A stretch of DNA of 16,370 nt from Planctomycetota bacterium (GCA_023489375.1 JAMDCX010000032.1:1-16370); one strand, 5' to 3'. Shown: positions 8,336 to 15,294, counted from the first letter of the stretch. Notes: generated from the sequence alone by a model not told the origin. Program-made: numbers and translations.

Positions 8336-8701
8336 TCGTTTACGGGCCATAGCCGTGAATAATGAATAATGAATAATGAGTAATGAGTAGAACATGGGAA
8401 TTAGAATGTAGGAGTTAGGACGGGGAACGTGGGTGCGAGTCGGCGGGTTTATCCCGCCGGAAATGAACAAAGAACAACAACCGTTGCGACGCCGGCGCTT
8501 TAAGTGAAGCGCAGCGTAACGTCTCATTAAGGCCATAAGGCCGTCTCATTATTCATTACTCATTGCGACGCGGCCGCAGGGCGGGCGATATTGATGGCTA
8601 TTCCGTGAACGGTTACTTGCAGGTTCATCAAACCGGTAGGGCCGTTATCCAATTGCCTCCGGCGCTTCAAAATTTACCAACTCTCGCTTACACTTCTCCA
8701 C
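8336..8701. repeat. Repeat-rich spacer between the DUF2961 gene and hisS
   Basis: This is non-coding and made of short repeats. An aataatg/agtaatg tandem at 8357-8389 recurs inverted at 8545-8564 (18 of 20 bases). A perfect 7-bp hairpin CGGCGGG-TTTAT-CCCGCCG sits at 8441-8459, and GCGCTT-TAAGTG-AAGCGC at 8495-8512. TTGCGACGC occurs twice (from 8484 and 8563), and cgtctcatta twice around ggccataaggcc (8519-8552). The 15-mer ccgtgaacggttact at 8603-8617 also occurs at 7134-7148, so it flanks the DUF2961 gene. No hairpin has the T-run of a clear terminator. No good hisS promoter was recognised. Confidence 0.65.
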
Positions 8702-10054
8702 ATGGCAATAACTTTCCAGGCACCTAAAGGCACACGGGATTTTTACCCCTCGGATATGGCGGTACGGAGATATATTGAAGATATCTGGAGAAAAGTTTCC
8801 ATTCGCCATGGTTTTCAGGAAGTGGATGGCCCCACCTTTGAATTACTTGATCTTTATAAAATAAAAAGCGGCGATGAAATTGTCTCCCAGCTTTTTTCCT
8901 TCACCGACCGTGGCGAACGCAAACTGGCCCTGCGGCCGGAATTTACCCCCACTCTGGCACGCATGGTAGCCGAAAAAGCCGCCGGGTTGCCGCGGCCCAT
9001 CAAATGGTTTTCCATTCCCCGCTGCTACCGTGCTGAACAGCCGCAAAAAGGTCGCCTGCGCGAATTTATACAATGGAATGTGGATTTTATCGGTGAGGCG
9101 TCCGATCGCGCGGATCGTCAATGTCTGGCCGTCTGTGTCGATGCGCTGTTGGAATGCGGCCTGACCGCCTCGGATATTCGCATTGGCTGGAATCACCGGG
9201 AACTGCTTACCAAAGCTCTGACCAGTACCTTTGTAGCACCAGATCGCGTCAGCAACGCCTACTATGTTCTTGATCGCCTGCAAAAATACGATCTCGCCGC
9301 CCGCAACGCTCTGTATCAGGAACAGCAATGTACGCCGCAGGAACGCGAGCACTTTGAATCATTCGCACGCGCCTTCGGCGTTCCGGGGGGCAACCCTGTT
9401 GGTATTGGAGACTTTGCCGGTAACTGGCCCGCCGACGTACTCAAGTCCATCCAAGTCTTTGAGCTACGCCTGGCCGACACCGGTCTGGCTGAATTATGCC
9501 GCTTTGATTTAAGCGTGGTGCGTGGACTGGCCTATTACACCGGCTTTGTCTTTGAAGTTATGGATGCCCAGGGTCAGAATCGCGCCATCGCCGGCGGTGG
9601 ACGATATGACCAACTCATTGAAATGTTCGGCGGACCCGCCATGCCCGCCGTTGGCTTTGGCATGGGCGATGTGGTGCTGGAAATTCTCCTGCGCGAACGT
9701 CATAAATTACCGGAAAAACTGATGCCGGTTGCGGATGTATTTGTCATCAACGCTCTGGAAGATTCTGCAGTCGCTGATCAACTTATTACTCAATTGCGCC
9801 GTTCGCAGTGGAATGCCGCGCACAGCGTTATTATACGCCCCGGCCTGAATGTACAAACCAGCTATCGTGGTACCCGCAATATCGGCAAACTGCTGCAGGA
9901 GGCCTCTGGAAGCGGAGCGCGAATCGCCCTGATTCTGGCTCCTGAAGAAGCGGGACGAGGTATGTTGAAACTCAAAAACCTTGCGGATCGCAGTGAAATG
10001 GAAATTGCCTTATCGGCGGTGATCAATCGTGTGCATGAGATACTGACAAAATGA
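8702..10054 (+). CDS. hisS: Histidyl-tRNA synthetase
   Basis: This cytoplasmic class II synthetase charges tRNA-His with histidine. The 450-residue length is normal. Visible landmarks are the N-terminal GTRDFYPSD, class II motif 1 region at about 25-45, RPEFTPTLAR at 78-87, motif 2 CYRAEQPQKGRLREF at 108-122, the histidine-specific VRGLAYYTGFVFEV at 273-286, AGGGRYDQLIEMFGG at about 297-311 and motif 3 GFGMGDVVLEILL at 318-330. The anticodon-binding domain covers about 343-445 (VADVFVIN, YRGTRNIGKLLQEA, GARIALILAPEE). The common VRGLDYYT reads VRGLAYYT here, a variation I believe also occurs in natural HisRS. The ATG at 8702 agrees with family N-termini but has a pyrimidine-rich leader and no clear Shine-Dalgarno. 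Confidence 0.96.
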   Translation: MAITFQAPKGTRDFYPSDMAVRRYIEDIWRKVSIRHGFQEVDGPTFELLDLYKIKSGDEIVSQLFSFTDRGERKLALRPEFTPTLARMVAEKAAGLPRPIKWFSIPRCYRAEQPQKGRLREFIQWNVDFIGEASDRADRQCLAVCVDALLECGLTASDIRIGWNHRELLTKALTSTFVAPDRVSNAYYVLDRLQKYDLAARNALYQEQQCTPQEREHFESFARAFGVPGGNPVGIGDFAGNWPADVLKSIQVFELRLADTGLAELCRFDLSVVRGLAYYTGFVFEVMDAQGQNRAIAGGGRYDQLIEMFGGPAMPAVGFGMGDVVLEILLRERHKLPEKLMPVADVFVINALEDSAVADQLITQLRRSQWNAAHSVIIRPGLNVQTSYRGTRNIGKLLQEASGSGARIALILAPEEAGRGMLKLKNLADRSEMEIALSAVINRVHEILTK

Positions 10055-10229
10055 AAAATCATGGTCTATATTTGAATCGTTCACATGTCACTGCGTTTTC
10101 ACCCGCGCCGGGGTGGCAAGCTCCTGTAACGTTGGGCAAGGAAGGACGGAAATGCTGGAATTGGCAAACCGTGTTCAGCCTTCCCTGCGGCCGGAAAAAT
10201 ATCGCTATTGTTTTCGGGGGAATTTAACC

Positions 10230-10751
10230 ATGGGACCACGCAGCAAACGCACCAGTCATTATGAAGCCGCCTTTGAAGATTATCTGCGGCGTAAAGGCCT
10301 GCCCTACATTGCCGTGGATGAGGCCAAGAAAGCCCTGTTCGCCGGGGCCAAGCTCAAGAGTTTCGATTTTGTTGTTTATCATCCGCGCGGAAATAATCTG
10401 CTGGTGGATGTAAAAGGTCGTGCCTGCCGCCCGGTAAAATCAAAAACGTCTCTGCCTAATTGGACCACGCGTCTGGATATTGACGACTTGCGCCAATGGC
10501 AGGAAATTTTTGGTTCCGGCTTTACCGCCATGTTTGTATTCATGTACCATTGGCCGGCCGATCCGGAAAATTCGCCGTTCACCGACCTGTTTCAGTTTCA
10601 GGAACGCTGGTACGGCATGTTGGCCATCAGCATAACAGATTACCGCGAACACATGCGGGCCCGCTCGGAATCCTGGGGAACGGTTCATCTACCCACCGCG
10701 GCGTTCCGGCAAATCGCTAAACCCCTGGATACATTTTTTTGTATGCCTTAG
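10230..10751 (+). CDS. HYExAFE family protein, possible PD-(D/E)XK nuclease fold
   Basis: The name-giving motif HYEAAFE is at residues 10-16 of a 173-aa product. The family is, to my knowledge, largely planctomycete and uncharacterised. SFDFVVY (45-50) followed by LLVDVKGR (57-64) gives an Asp...Asp-x-Lys arrangement (D46, D60, K62) like PD-(D/E)XK nuclease cores, here after a basic N-terminus; this is my inference. ATG 10230 was chosen because GGGGGAA lies about 8 nt upstream and family members begin shortly before HYE. ATG 10152, also with a good ribosome site (GGAAGG), would add 26 unrelated-looking residues. The C-terminus is AKPLDTFF then CMP and TAG. The DNA encoding AKPLDTFF is duplicated at 13297-13320 and followed there directly by TAA, so the last three residues were probably acquired when the accessory segment inserted. 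Confidence 0.82.
   Translation: MGPRSKRTSHYEAAFEDYLRRKGLPYIAVDEAKKALFAGAKLKSFDFVVYHPRGNNLLVDVKGRACRPVKSKTSLPNWTTRLDIDDLRQWQEIFGSGFTAMFVFMYHWPADPENSPFTDLFQFQERWYGMLAISITDYREHMRARSESWGTVHLPTAAFRQIAKPLDTFFCMP
10714..10740. repeat. Left 27-bp direct repeat bounding the accessory segment
   Basis: The core aaacccctggatac followed by a run of T is shared with 13295-13321; 25 of 27 bases match (differences at 10718 and 10733). This copy lies inside the last codons of the HYExAFE gene. The two copies are 2.58 kb apart and enclose the MITE-like element and the ATPase/TOPRIM operon, so they look like boundaries (att-like sites or a target duplication). Confidence 0.75.
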
Positions 10752-10834
10752 GTCCAAATTTCGTAAATAAGCACGCAACCAGTGCCGTCCCAAGCACCGA
10801 TGGCCAAGAATTGTGAATTGTATCGTATCGTATT

Positions 10835-11025
10835 ATGCGTAGCCACTACTGTCCGGTTAAAGGTGGTTCAACATTTAAAAATGCCGTTGTTTCCGGGAAA
10901 TATGAGAAATAATTGAACAAATGGATTTCAAATCGTGTGCCGCCACTGACTATTCCATCGGCCGCATATTTATTGGTTGAAATCATTTTCGCTGTAATTT
11001 TAACCGGACACTACTGATGCGTAGC
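10835..11025. mobile_element. MITE-like element with terminal inverted repeats and 9-bp target duplication
   Basis: The element is 10844-11016 (173 bp). Its ends are 18-bp inverted repeats, left cactactgtccggttaaa (10844-10861) and right tttaaccggacactactg (10999-11016), matching at 16 of 18 positions. The 9-mer atgcgtagc stands immediately outside both ends (10835-10843 and 11017-11025), a perfect target-site duplication. There is no transposase frame inside, so it must have been mobilised in trans; the gtccggttaaa end resembles ends of transposase-encoding elements I have seen in related genomes, but I cannot name the family. Its right end is 41 bp upstream of the ATPase start codon. Confidence 0.8.
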
Positions 11026-11057
11026 ATATATGAAAAGGTTTTGTTAAAATAACAAGC

Positions 11058-12203
11058 ATGCATATACGCCACTTGACAATATCCGGGTTCCGTGCAATCA
11101 AAAGCCAAGCATTCGATTTTACCGACGGCTTGGGAAACATTCGGCCAATCACGGTCTTGGCAGCCCCGAATGGCGCGGGTAAGACGTCCGTGCTCTACGC
11201 AATTGTCCAATCCTTGCGTGGTGCAATGGGGGCACGAATACCGGACGTTCCTGATCCAAGTGAGGATGATGTTCATCGTTCGGATCCAACTGGCCGCAGG
11301 TCCGTATTTGCGCAAGTTGATCTTGACATTGCGTTTGGCCGGCACGAAATGGATGCAATCGAGCGCGTTTTTCGGGACACCGCGGAAAGTCGGGTACAGG
11401 AGGGAAAACCGCCCATCAATCCGCCGGCGTTAAGGGGAAACGGATTGAAGGTGCATTGGCAATATCCGCCGCCGCTTCGCAGAGACGGGACTTCGGAAGC
11501 CGCCTCCTACTTGAAAGCTAACCCAATCGCCGGAACGGTGTGGTTGGCGGGCGCAAAATATGCGTGGCGTGGTTGGAAAAGCCGGTCGCTAAAAGTCCCA
11601 GAAGATGTTTACCAGGTGGGAATGCTGCGATTCTTCGCGCAGAACCGCGATATACGTTGGGGCCTTACAAAAACTACAGATAGTGCTACCGACGATCCTT
11701 CCGTTATGAGCGAAGTAACGGTCGTAGAGGCCCTTCGCCGATTAGGCGAGTTTGCCCACGGTCAGGGTGCTCAACGCGAAGATGACCGCTCCAAATGGGA
11801 AAAGACTCTTCAGGAGAGATTCACGCGGATATGTGCTCCTAAAGAGTATAAAGGATATTGGCTGGATCACCCACGCTACGGCGAAACGCCTCTACTGGAG
11901 GAAAATGGGCGTGAGTACCCCTTCCGAAGCGCTGCCAGTGGCGAACACGTTATCCTCGATTATCTGGTGCAGTTTACGTTTCCACGCCCCGTTAATAACA
12001 GCTTAATATTAATTGATGAGCCGGAATTACATCTGCATCCTTATTGGATTCGCCAACTTTACGATGCCTTACCGCTTATGGGCAACAACAATCAATTCAT
12101 CCTTACCACGCACAGCCCTGAACTTCGCCAGTTGGCGGCGGAAGATAACGCCCTGCTTGATTTGGGCTCACTTGGTTCGGTTTCCGAGGGTGTCCATGCC
12201 TAA
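11058..12203 (+). CDS. ABC-type AAA family ATPase, AriA/OLD-like, of a two-gene defence operon
   Basis: This 381-aa protein has the AAA_15/AAA_21 layout: N-terminal strand HIRHLTISGFRAIK, Walker A APNGAGKT at 36-43, a long central insertion of about 100-280, an ABC signature-like S-G-E at 294-296, Walker B LILIDEPELHLHP at 316-328 (D320, E321) and a switch TTHSPEL at 350-356. Such SMC/Rad50-like ATPases act as sensors in OLD, Gabija, Septu, Zorya-type and PARIS systems. It ends shortly after the switch, with no fused nuclease; the next frame supplies a TOPRIM-like domain and overlaps by 8 bp (ATGCCTAA). That order and coupling match PARIS AriA-AriB best. ATG 11058 has no clear Shine-Dalgarno and lies just after the MITE-like element. 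Specific membership in PARIS is inference. Confidence 0.8.
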   Translation: MHIRHLTISGFRAIKSQAFDFTDGLGNIRPITVLAAPNGAGKTSVLYAIVQSLRGAMGARIPDVPDPSEDDVHRSDPTGRRSVFAQVDLDIAFGRHEMDAIERVFRDTAESRVQEGKPPINPPALRGNGLKVHWQYPPPLRRDGTSEAASYLKANPIAGTVWLAGAKYAWRGWKSRSLKVPEDVYQVGMLRFFAQNRDIRWGLTKTTDSATDDPSVMSEVTVVEALRRLGEFAHGQGAQREDDRSKWEKTLQERFTRICAPKEYKGYWLDHPRYGETPLLEENGREYPFRSAASGEHVILDYLVQFTFPRPVNNSLILIDEPELHLHPYWIRQLYDALPLMGNNNQFILTTHSPELRQLAAEDNALLDLGSLGSVSEGVHA

Positions 12204-13260
12204 CGACCCGGTTTACAAAAACAGTAGATTCTACCGTGGATCGGCACCCGTAGCACTATTATGTGAAGGTGACGTGATTGGATATGAGTCGCAATTCCTT
12301 AGCCGCTGGTTTCGCAGCCCGAATGCTGGTAGCCTGAAGATTGATGTTTGGGCCTGCGGCACCGGGCACGGGCTGCGGGCCATTGCTGATTCCTACGGGC
12401 GGGAGGTTAAGATCGTCGGAATCGAAGACCGTGATTTCCGCAGCGACGAACAGGCCAGTGCGGATTGCCAAAATCGATTGCAAGATTTGGAAGGTCGTGG
12501 GGTCGCCGTTCGTGGCTGGTTTGCCTAGGGACGTAATGAGATAGAAAATTATTTTCTTGATGATAAAATCCTGAATCCAGTTATGGTTAATTGGTTCGGA
12601 TGTAAAGATGATGATGTAAATAAAGCCCTCGATACCGCGGTTCAGTCGCTGAAAGTATTTCAAGCGGTGCAGGCATCGGTTTATGGCATTCGCCGGTGGT
12701 GGGAACATACTGACCCGGCCGTCAGCTTTCGCGGCTCTGAGTGTCTGTATGTCGGAGGTCGTCCGAATTGGACGGAAAATGGATTGGCAAGTCCAGATAA
12801 GGAACAAATAAAGGAAAAATTATTAGTAGCTCTTAATAGGTGGCGAGAACGATTTGCTGGCGACAAGACGAAAACTCCTCTTCCAGAAAAAGCGGATATG
12901 GAAAAAGTATTTGACGAATATACTCAAGTGCATCCCGTCCAAAACGTGGAGGCAGACGTTTGGCGCACCGATTGGGCCGGCAAGGAAATTCTTAAACTCG
13001 TTCGCCAGCAATTGGCCCATAGTTTCGGAAGAGATTACGGCGGCAGGCTCCGGGACATACTTAAACAACAGGGCATTGAACTGGGAGATACTATTCCCTG
13101 GCATCGGTGGAATCGCCAAACCCGCGACAGCATTGACCGCGAACTGGAACACGAAATACAATCACGTTTGGTAAAACAATTGTTTGAAGATGCTGCGAAC
13201 AATCCCACTTCCGAAATCCGAACTAACCTCAACAGAATATGGACTGCTCTGACGGCATGA
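12196..13260 (+). pseudogene. DUF4435/TOPRIM-like effector (AriB-like) split by an in-frame TAG
   Basis: One frame runs from ATG 12196 to TGA 13258-13260 (354 codons) and is interrupted only by TAG at 12526-12528, codon 111. The first part shows VALLCEGD (E24) and VGIEDRDF (D78, D80), the Glu and Asp-x-Asp of a TOPRIM-type site as in DUF4435 proteins. Immediately after the stop the frame continues GRNEIENYFLDDKIL, a typical continuation of that domain, so RGWFA and GRNEIENYF were one protein; TGG to TAG is the simplest cause. GAGG lies 6-7 nt before ATG 12196, which overlaps the ATPase stop. The downstream part has an in-frame ATG at 12583 without a ribosome site. The C-terminal ~240 residues are helical and charged. 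TAG also ends the YhaM-like and HYExAFE genes, so genome-wide amber recoding is unlikely. A sequencing error is possible. Confidence 0.8.
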
Positions 13261-13294
13261 CTGTGCCACAGTAATTTTTCTATTACATGCCGCC

Positions 13295-13321
13295 TCGCCA
13301 AACCCCTGGATACTTTTTTTT
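13295..13321. repeat. Right 27-bp direct repeat bounding the accessory segment
   Basis: This is the partner of 10714-10740. In the frame corresponding to the HYExAFE gene it reads AKPLDTFF and then TAA at 13321-13323, so this copy probably preserves the original end of that gene. It lies 34 bp after the stop of the TOPRIM-like frame. No coding remnant of the HYExAFE gene is seen upstream of it. Confidence 0.75.
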
Positions 13322-13338
13322 AACACTTCCGTGTTTTT
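13322..13338 (+). terminator. Weak intrinsic terminator candidate
   Basis: AACAC, loop TTCC, GTGTT is followed by TTT in the plus direction (a five-T run including the stem). On the minus strand the same hairpin is followed by eight A-to-T equivalents from the preceding T-run, so it could act in both directions. The stem is only 5 bp and A/T-rich. It lies 60 bp after the effector stop codon and directly after the right direct repeat, and so may originally have served the HYExAFE gene. Confidence 0.35.
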
Positions 13339-13770
13339 AATAACTACCCGGTACAACTTTATTGCCAGCCCCAGGATAATTTCAAATTTCAAAATTCCAA
13401 TTTTTGTTACGCGGCGAAAACCTGAAGACGTGGACGATGAACCTATAATTAACGGGTACGGCCATAAAGTGTGTCATTCAAATCGAAACTCTACTACAAA
13501 GCACTCATTGATACTGTTGGGTCAACGGCCCACTGGGGTCAACTGTAGGCGAGATGCCCGCGATTCCAGGATATTCTCGCTTATGCCAACAGGTGGCGGC
13601 GGTGGAGCTTTTAACAAAATGTATAGCCGCTTCGGATCTCGAAACCACGTCTGGAGTTGCCAGTTCACGTATTGTGCTGTAAATTCAATTACGTTCTGGG
13701 TTTTTGTCGCCCACTACCGTTTAGTGTTCCGCGCCGTGGCGCGATGGATTTTACTTAGAGAGGATTGAAT
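13339..13770. other. Gene-free stretch before the YhaM-like gene
   Basis: No convincing gene was seen. The middle (13510-13630) is dispersed repeat copy B. The end carries a GC-rich inverted repeat CGCGCC-GT-GGCGCG (13730-13743) and the ribosome site of the following gene, GAGAGG (13758-13763), 7 nt before ATG 13771. The GC-rich stem is 14 nt upstream of the ribosome site and could form in the leader RNA. Around 13339-13420 the sequence is A/T-rich without a clear promoter. Confidence 0.5.
13510..13630. repeat. Dispersed repeat, copy B
   Basis: It is homologous along its length to 4813-4932 and in the same orientation (blocks gatactgt, caacgg, ggcgagatgcccgcg, ccaggata, ggtggcgg, agccgc). 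The central palindrome is degenerate here (GGCGAGATGCC), suggesting an older or relaxed copy. Unlike copy A it lies in non-coding DNA and is not followed by the CCACTGGC hairpin. Confidence 0.65.
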
Positions 13771-14745
13771 ATGGTCCGAATCGGCGTGGCCCAAATGCGC
13801 GAGGGGGATGTCATTGATCAACCGTTTCTGATCTCCGGCAAACAAATGGGCAATACCGTCAGCAATAAGCTGTATCTTAAAGCCACGTGTGCTGACGCCA
13901 CCGGTGAAGTACATTGCCGGATGTGGAATATTTCCAAAGATATATATGAAAAATTACCCGCCAGAGGTTTTGTACAGGTTCGCGGACGCGTGGAAAATTA
14001 TCAGGGTCATCTGCAACTGGTGGCCGAAACGGTGGTTCCTATTACCGACACCACGAAGCTGGATTTAAGCTATTTCATTAAGAAGACACAGAAAAATATT
14101 CCAGCCATGGCGGCGCGGCTCAAAGAAATTCTGGCCGGCATTAAGGATAATGATCTGGCGGCCCTGGTGGCTTCATTTCTTAATGACAAAGATTTTATGA
14201 CGCGCTTTTGTCTGGCGCCGGCGGCGCAATCCATGCACCATGCCTGGCTGGGGGGATTGCTGGAACATACCGTGAGCCTGCTGGAACTCGGTGTGCTGAT
14301 CTGCCCGCGCTATCCGGATATCGATCAGGACCTGGTATTGGCCGGGCTGTTCCTTCATGACATCGGTAAAACCGCCGAACTTTCCTATGAGTTTATGTTT
14401 GATTACACCGACCTGGGCAAACTGGTGGGGCATATTACGCTGGGCACACTCTGGATCCATCAGCGGGCCGCCGCAATTTCAGAAAAACAGGGGCGGACTT
14501 TCCGTCCTGATCTGTTGATGGTTCTGGAGCATATTATCCTTTCCCATCATGGCGTACCGGAATTTGGCGCCGCCGTGCTGCCGAAAACTCCGGAGGCTAT
14601 TCTGGTTAATCTCATTGACAATCTGGATGCGAAAACGCAAATGGCACTCGATGCCGTGGCCGCTCCCACTGAAGATGCCACCTGGACTGAATATAAGAAA
14701 GCTTTTAACACCAGTCTGTATCGACCTTCAATTACGCAGAAATAG
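13771..14745 (+). CDS. YhaM-like 3'-5' exoribonuclease (OB-fold plus HD domain)
   Basis: The 324-aa protein has the two-domain build of Bacillus YhaM and related CBF1-type exonucleases, which trim RNA (and in some cases DNA) from the 3' end in the cytoplasm. An OB-fold nucleic-acid-binding domain covers about 1-95 (YLKATCADATGEVHCRMWN, GFVQVRGRVENYQGHLQL). A metal-dependent HD phosphohydrolase domain covers about 140-300, with HHAWLGGLLEHTVSLLEL (H157, H166), FLHDIGKTAEL (H196, D197), ILSHHGVPEFGA (H259, H260) and VNLIDNLDAKTQM (D283). The ending WTEYKKAFNTSLYR is also family-like. ATG 13771 was chosen over the in-frame TTG at 13765 because GAGAGG precedes it at 7 nt. It appears to stand alone. 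All HD metal ligands seem to be present. Confidence 0.87.
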   Translation: MVRIGVAQMREGDVIDQPFLISGKQMGNTVSNKLYLKATCADATGEVHCRMWNISKDIYEKLPARGFVQVRGRVENYQGHLQLVAETVVPITDTTKLDLSYFIKKTQKNIPAMAARLKEILAGIKDNDLAALVASFLNDKDFMTRFCLAPAAQSMHHAWLGGLLEHTVSLLELGVLICPRYPDIDQDLVLAGLFLHDIGKTAELSYEFMFDYTDLGKLVGHITLGTLWIHQRAAAISEKQGRTFRPDLLMVLEHIILSHHGVPEFGAAVLPKTPEAILVNLIDNLDAKTQMALDAVAAPTEDATWTEYKKAFNTSLYRPSITQK

Positions 14746-15235
14746 TCGGAACATCAGTCGGCGCAGCTGAACCAGCGCCACCATGGCTCGTCCGCGGCCA
14801 AGGTTGAGTTCTTTGCATACTACTTTCTTTACGATTCATCGCACCTGATAAGTATAACCGCCAAGCGGCAAAAGAACGCCAAGAACGGCTCTGTTGTGAA
14901 TTTCCGTCGTGTTGTCGTGGTAAATGTCCCCGTTGCTCGTTGTATCGTCGTATCGTTGTGGTGAAAGGGTTATATAATATTCATTAGTCATTATTAACTT
15001 GTATTTTAATATTTCGCGGTATGAACCTGTGCACGGTTGCCTTGGGTCTTTATCTTAAACACCACGGACAGGATGTTGCGGATTAAAGAAGCTGCAACAA
15101 CGACGACCATGTACAATATAAAAATTATACAATAAAGTGACGCTCCACAGTGTGCCAGACGATATGATGATAATTTCAATCCAACTTGCCGGAAAATATA
15201 ATCACACTCCGTCACGCAGAGCTGTGAATGGGTAG
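14746..15235. other. Long non-coding spacer
   Basis: No supported gene was seen. A minus-strand frame at 15215-15006 (69 aa, GTG start) contains a hydrophobic run but has no ribosome site, and its first part falls over ccacagtgtgcc, which resembles ccacagtgtgcg at 4986 in the adaptor leader. It is therefore more likely another degraded repeat. An isolated TATAAT stands at 14973-14978 without a -35 box. tgtatcgtcgtatcg at 14941-14955 resembles tgtatcgtatcgtat at 10819-10833 beside the MITE-like element. Confidence 0.5.
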
Positions 15236-15264
15236 TTGAAGTAATATAGATAATCGTCTATAGT
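15236..15264 (+). promoter_or_regulatory. Sigma-70-like promoter of the old yellow enzyme gene
   Basis: TTGAAG (15236-15241), a 17-bp spacer and TATAGT (15259-15264) give a predicted start near 15271, 24 nt before ATG 15295. AAGGAG (15281-15286) follows with an 8-nt spacer to the ATG. The leader would thus be just long enough for the ribosome site. Confidence 0.6.
15245..15262. promoter_or_regulatory. Inverted-repeat operator candidate
   Basis: TATAGA-TAATCG-TCTATA has perfect 6-bp arms and occupies the promoter spacer and half of the -10 box. This is the usual place for a repressor site of a small dimeric regulator (TetR, MarR or similar) controlling a stress- or electrophile-responsive enzyme. 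No regulator gene is adjacent in the window. Because the arms are A/T-rich, chance occurrence is not excluded. Confidence 0.4.
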
Positions 15265-15294
15265 AAATGTCATGTTGTTCAAGGAGCCGTTTAT

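Noticed and set aside
8441..8459. Intrinsic terminator for the DUF2961 gene
   Set aside because: The stem is strong but it is followed by gaaatgaac, not a T-run, and is more than 100 bp from the stop codon; treated as a repeat hairpin.
7520..8536. 338-codon open frame antisense to the DUF2961 gene
   Set aside because: It is a shadow of the clearly conserved plus-strand gene; its N-terminal part is translation of the short repeats in the spacer and it has no recognisable domain.
10100..10200. Possible SRP (4.5S) RNA because of ggaagg and GC-rich arms before the HYExAFE gene
   Set aside because: The conserved apical core of SRP RNA (GGTCCGGAAGGAAGCAGC-like) is not present and no long hairpin encloses the region.
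12526..12528. Programmed readthrough or amber recoding (Trp or Pyl) at codon 111
   Set aside because: TAG terminates the YhaM-like and HYExAFE genes in the same window, and no downstream stem-loop typical of programmed readthrough was recognised; a point mutation is simpler.
13258..13272. Palindrome ACTGTGCCACAGT with following T-rich stretch as a terminator after the effector frame
   Set aside because: With a one-base centre it can fold only as a 4-bp stem, too weak for a terminator; kept only as a curiosity.
15006..15215. Minus-strand 69-codon frame with a hydrophobic stretch, a possible small membrane protein
   Set aside because: GTG start without a ribosome site, and its first codons overlap sequence resembling the dispersed repeat; not supported enough to call.
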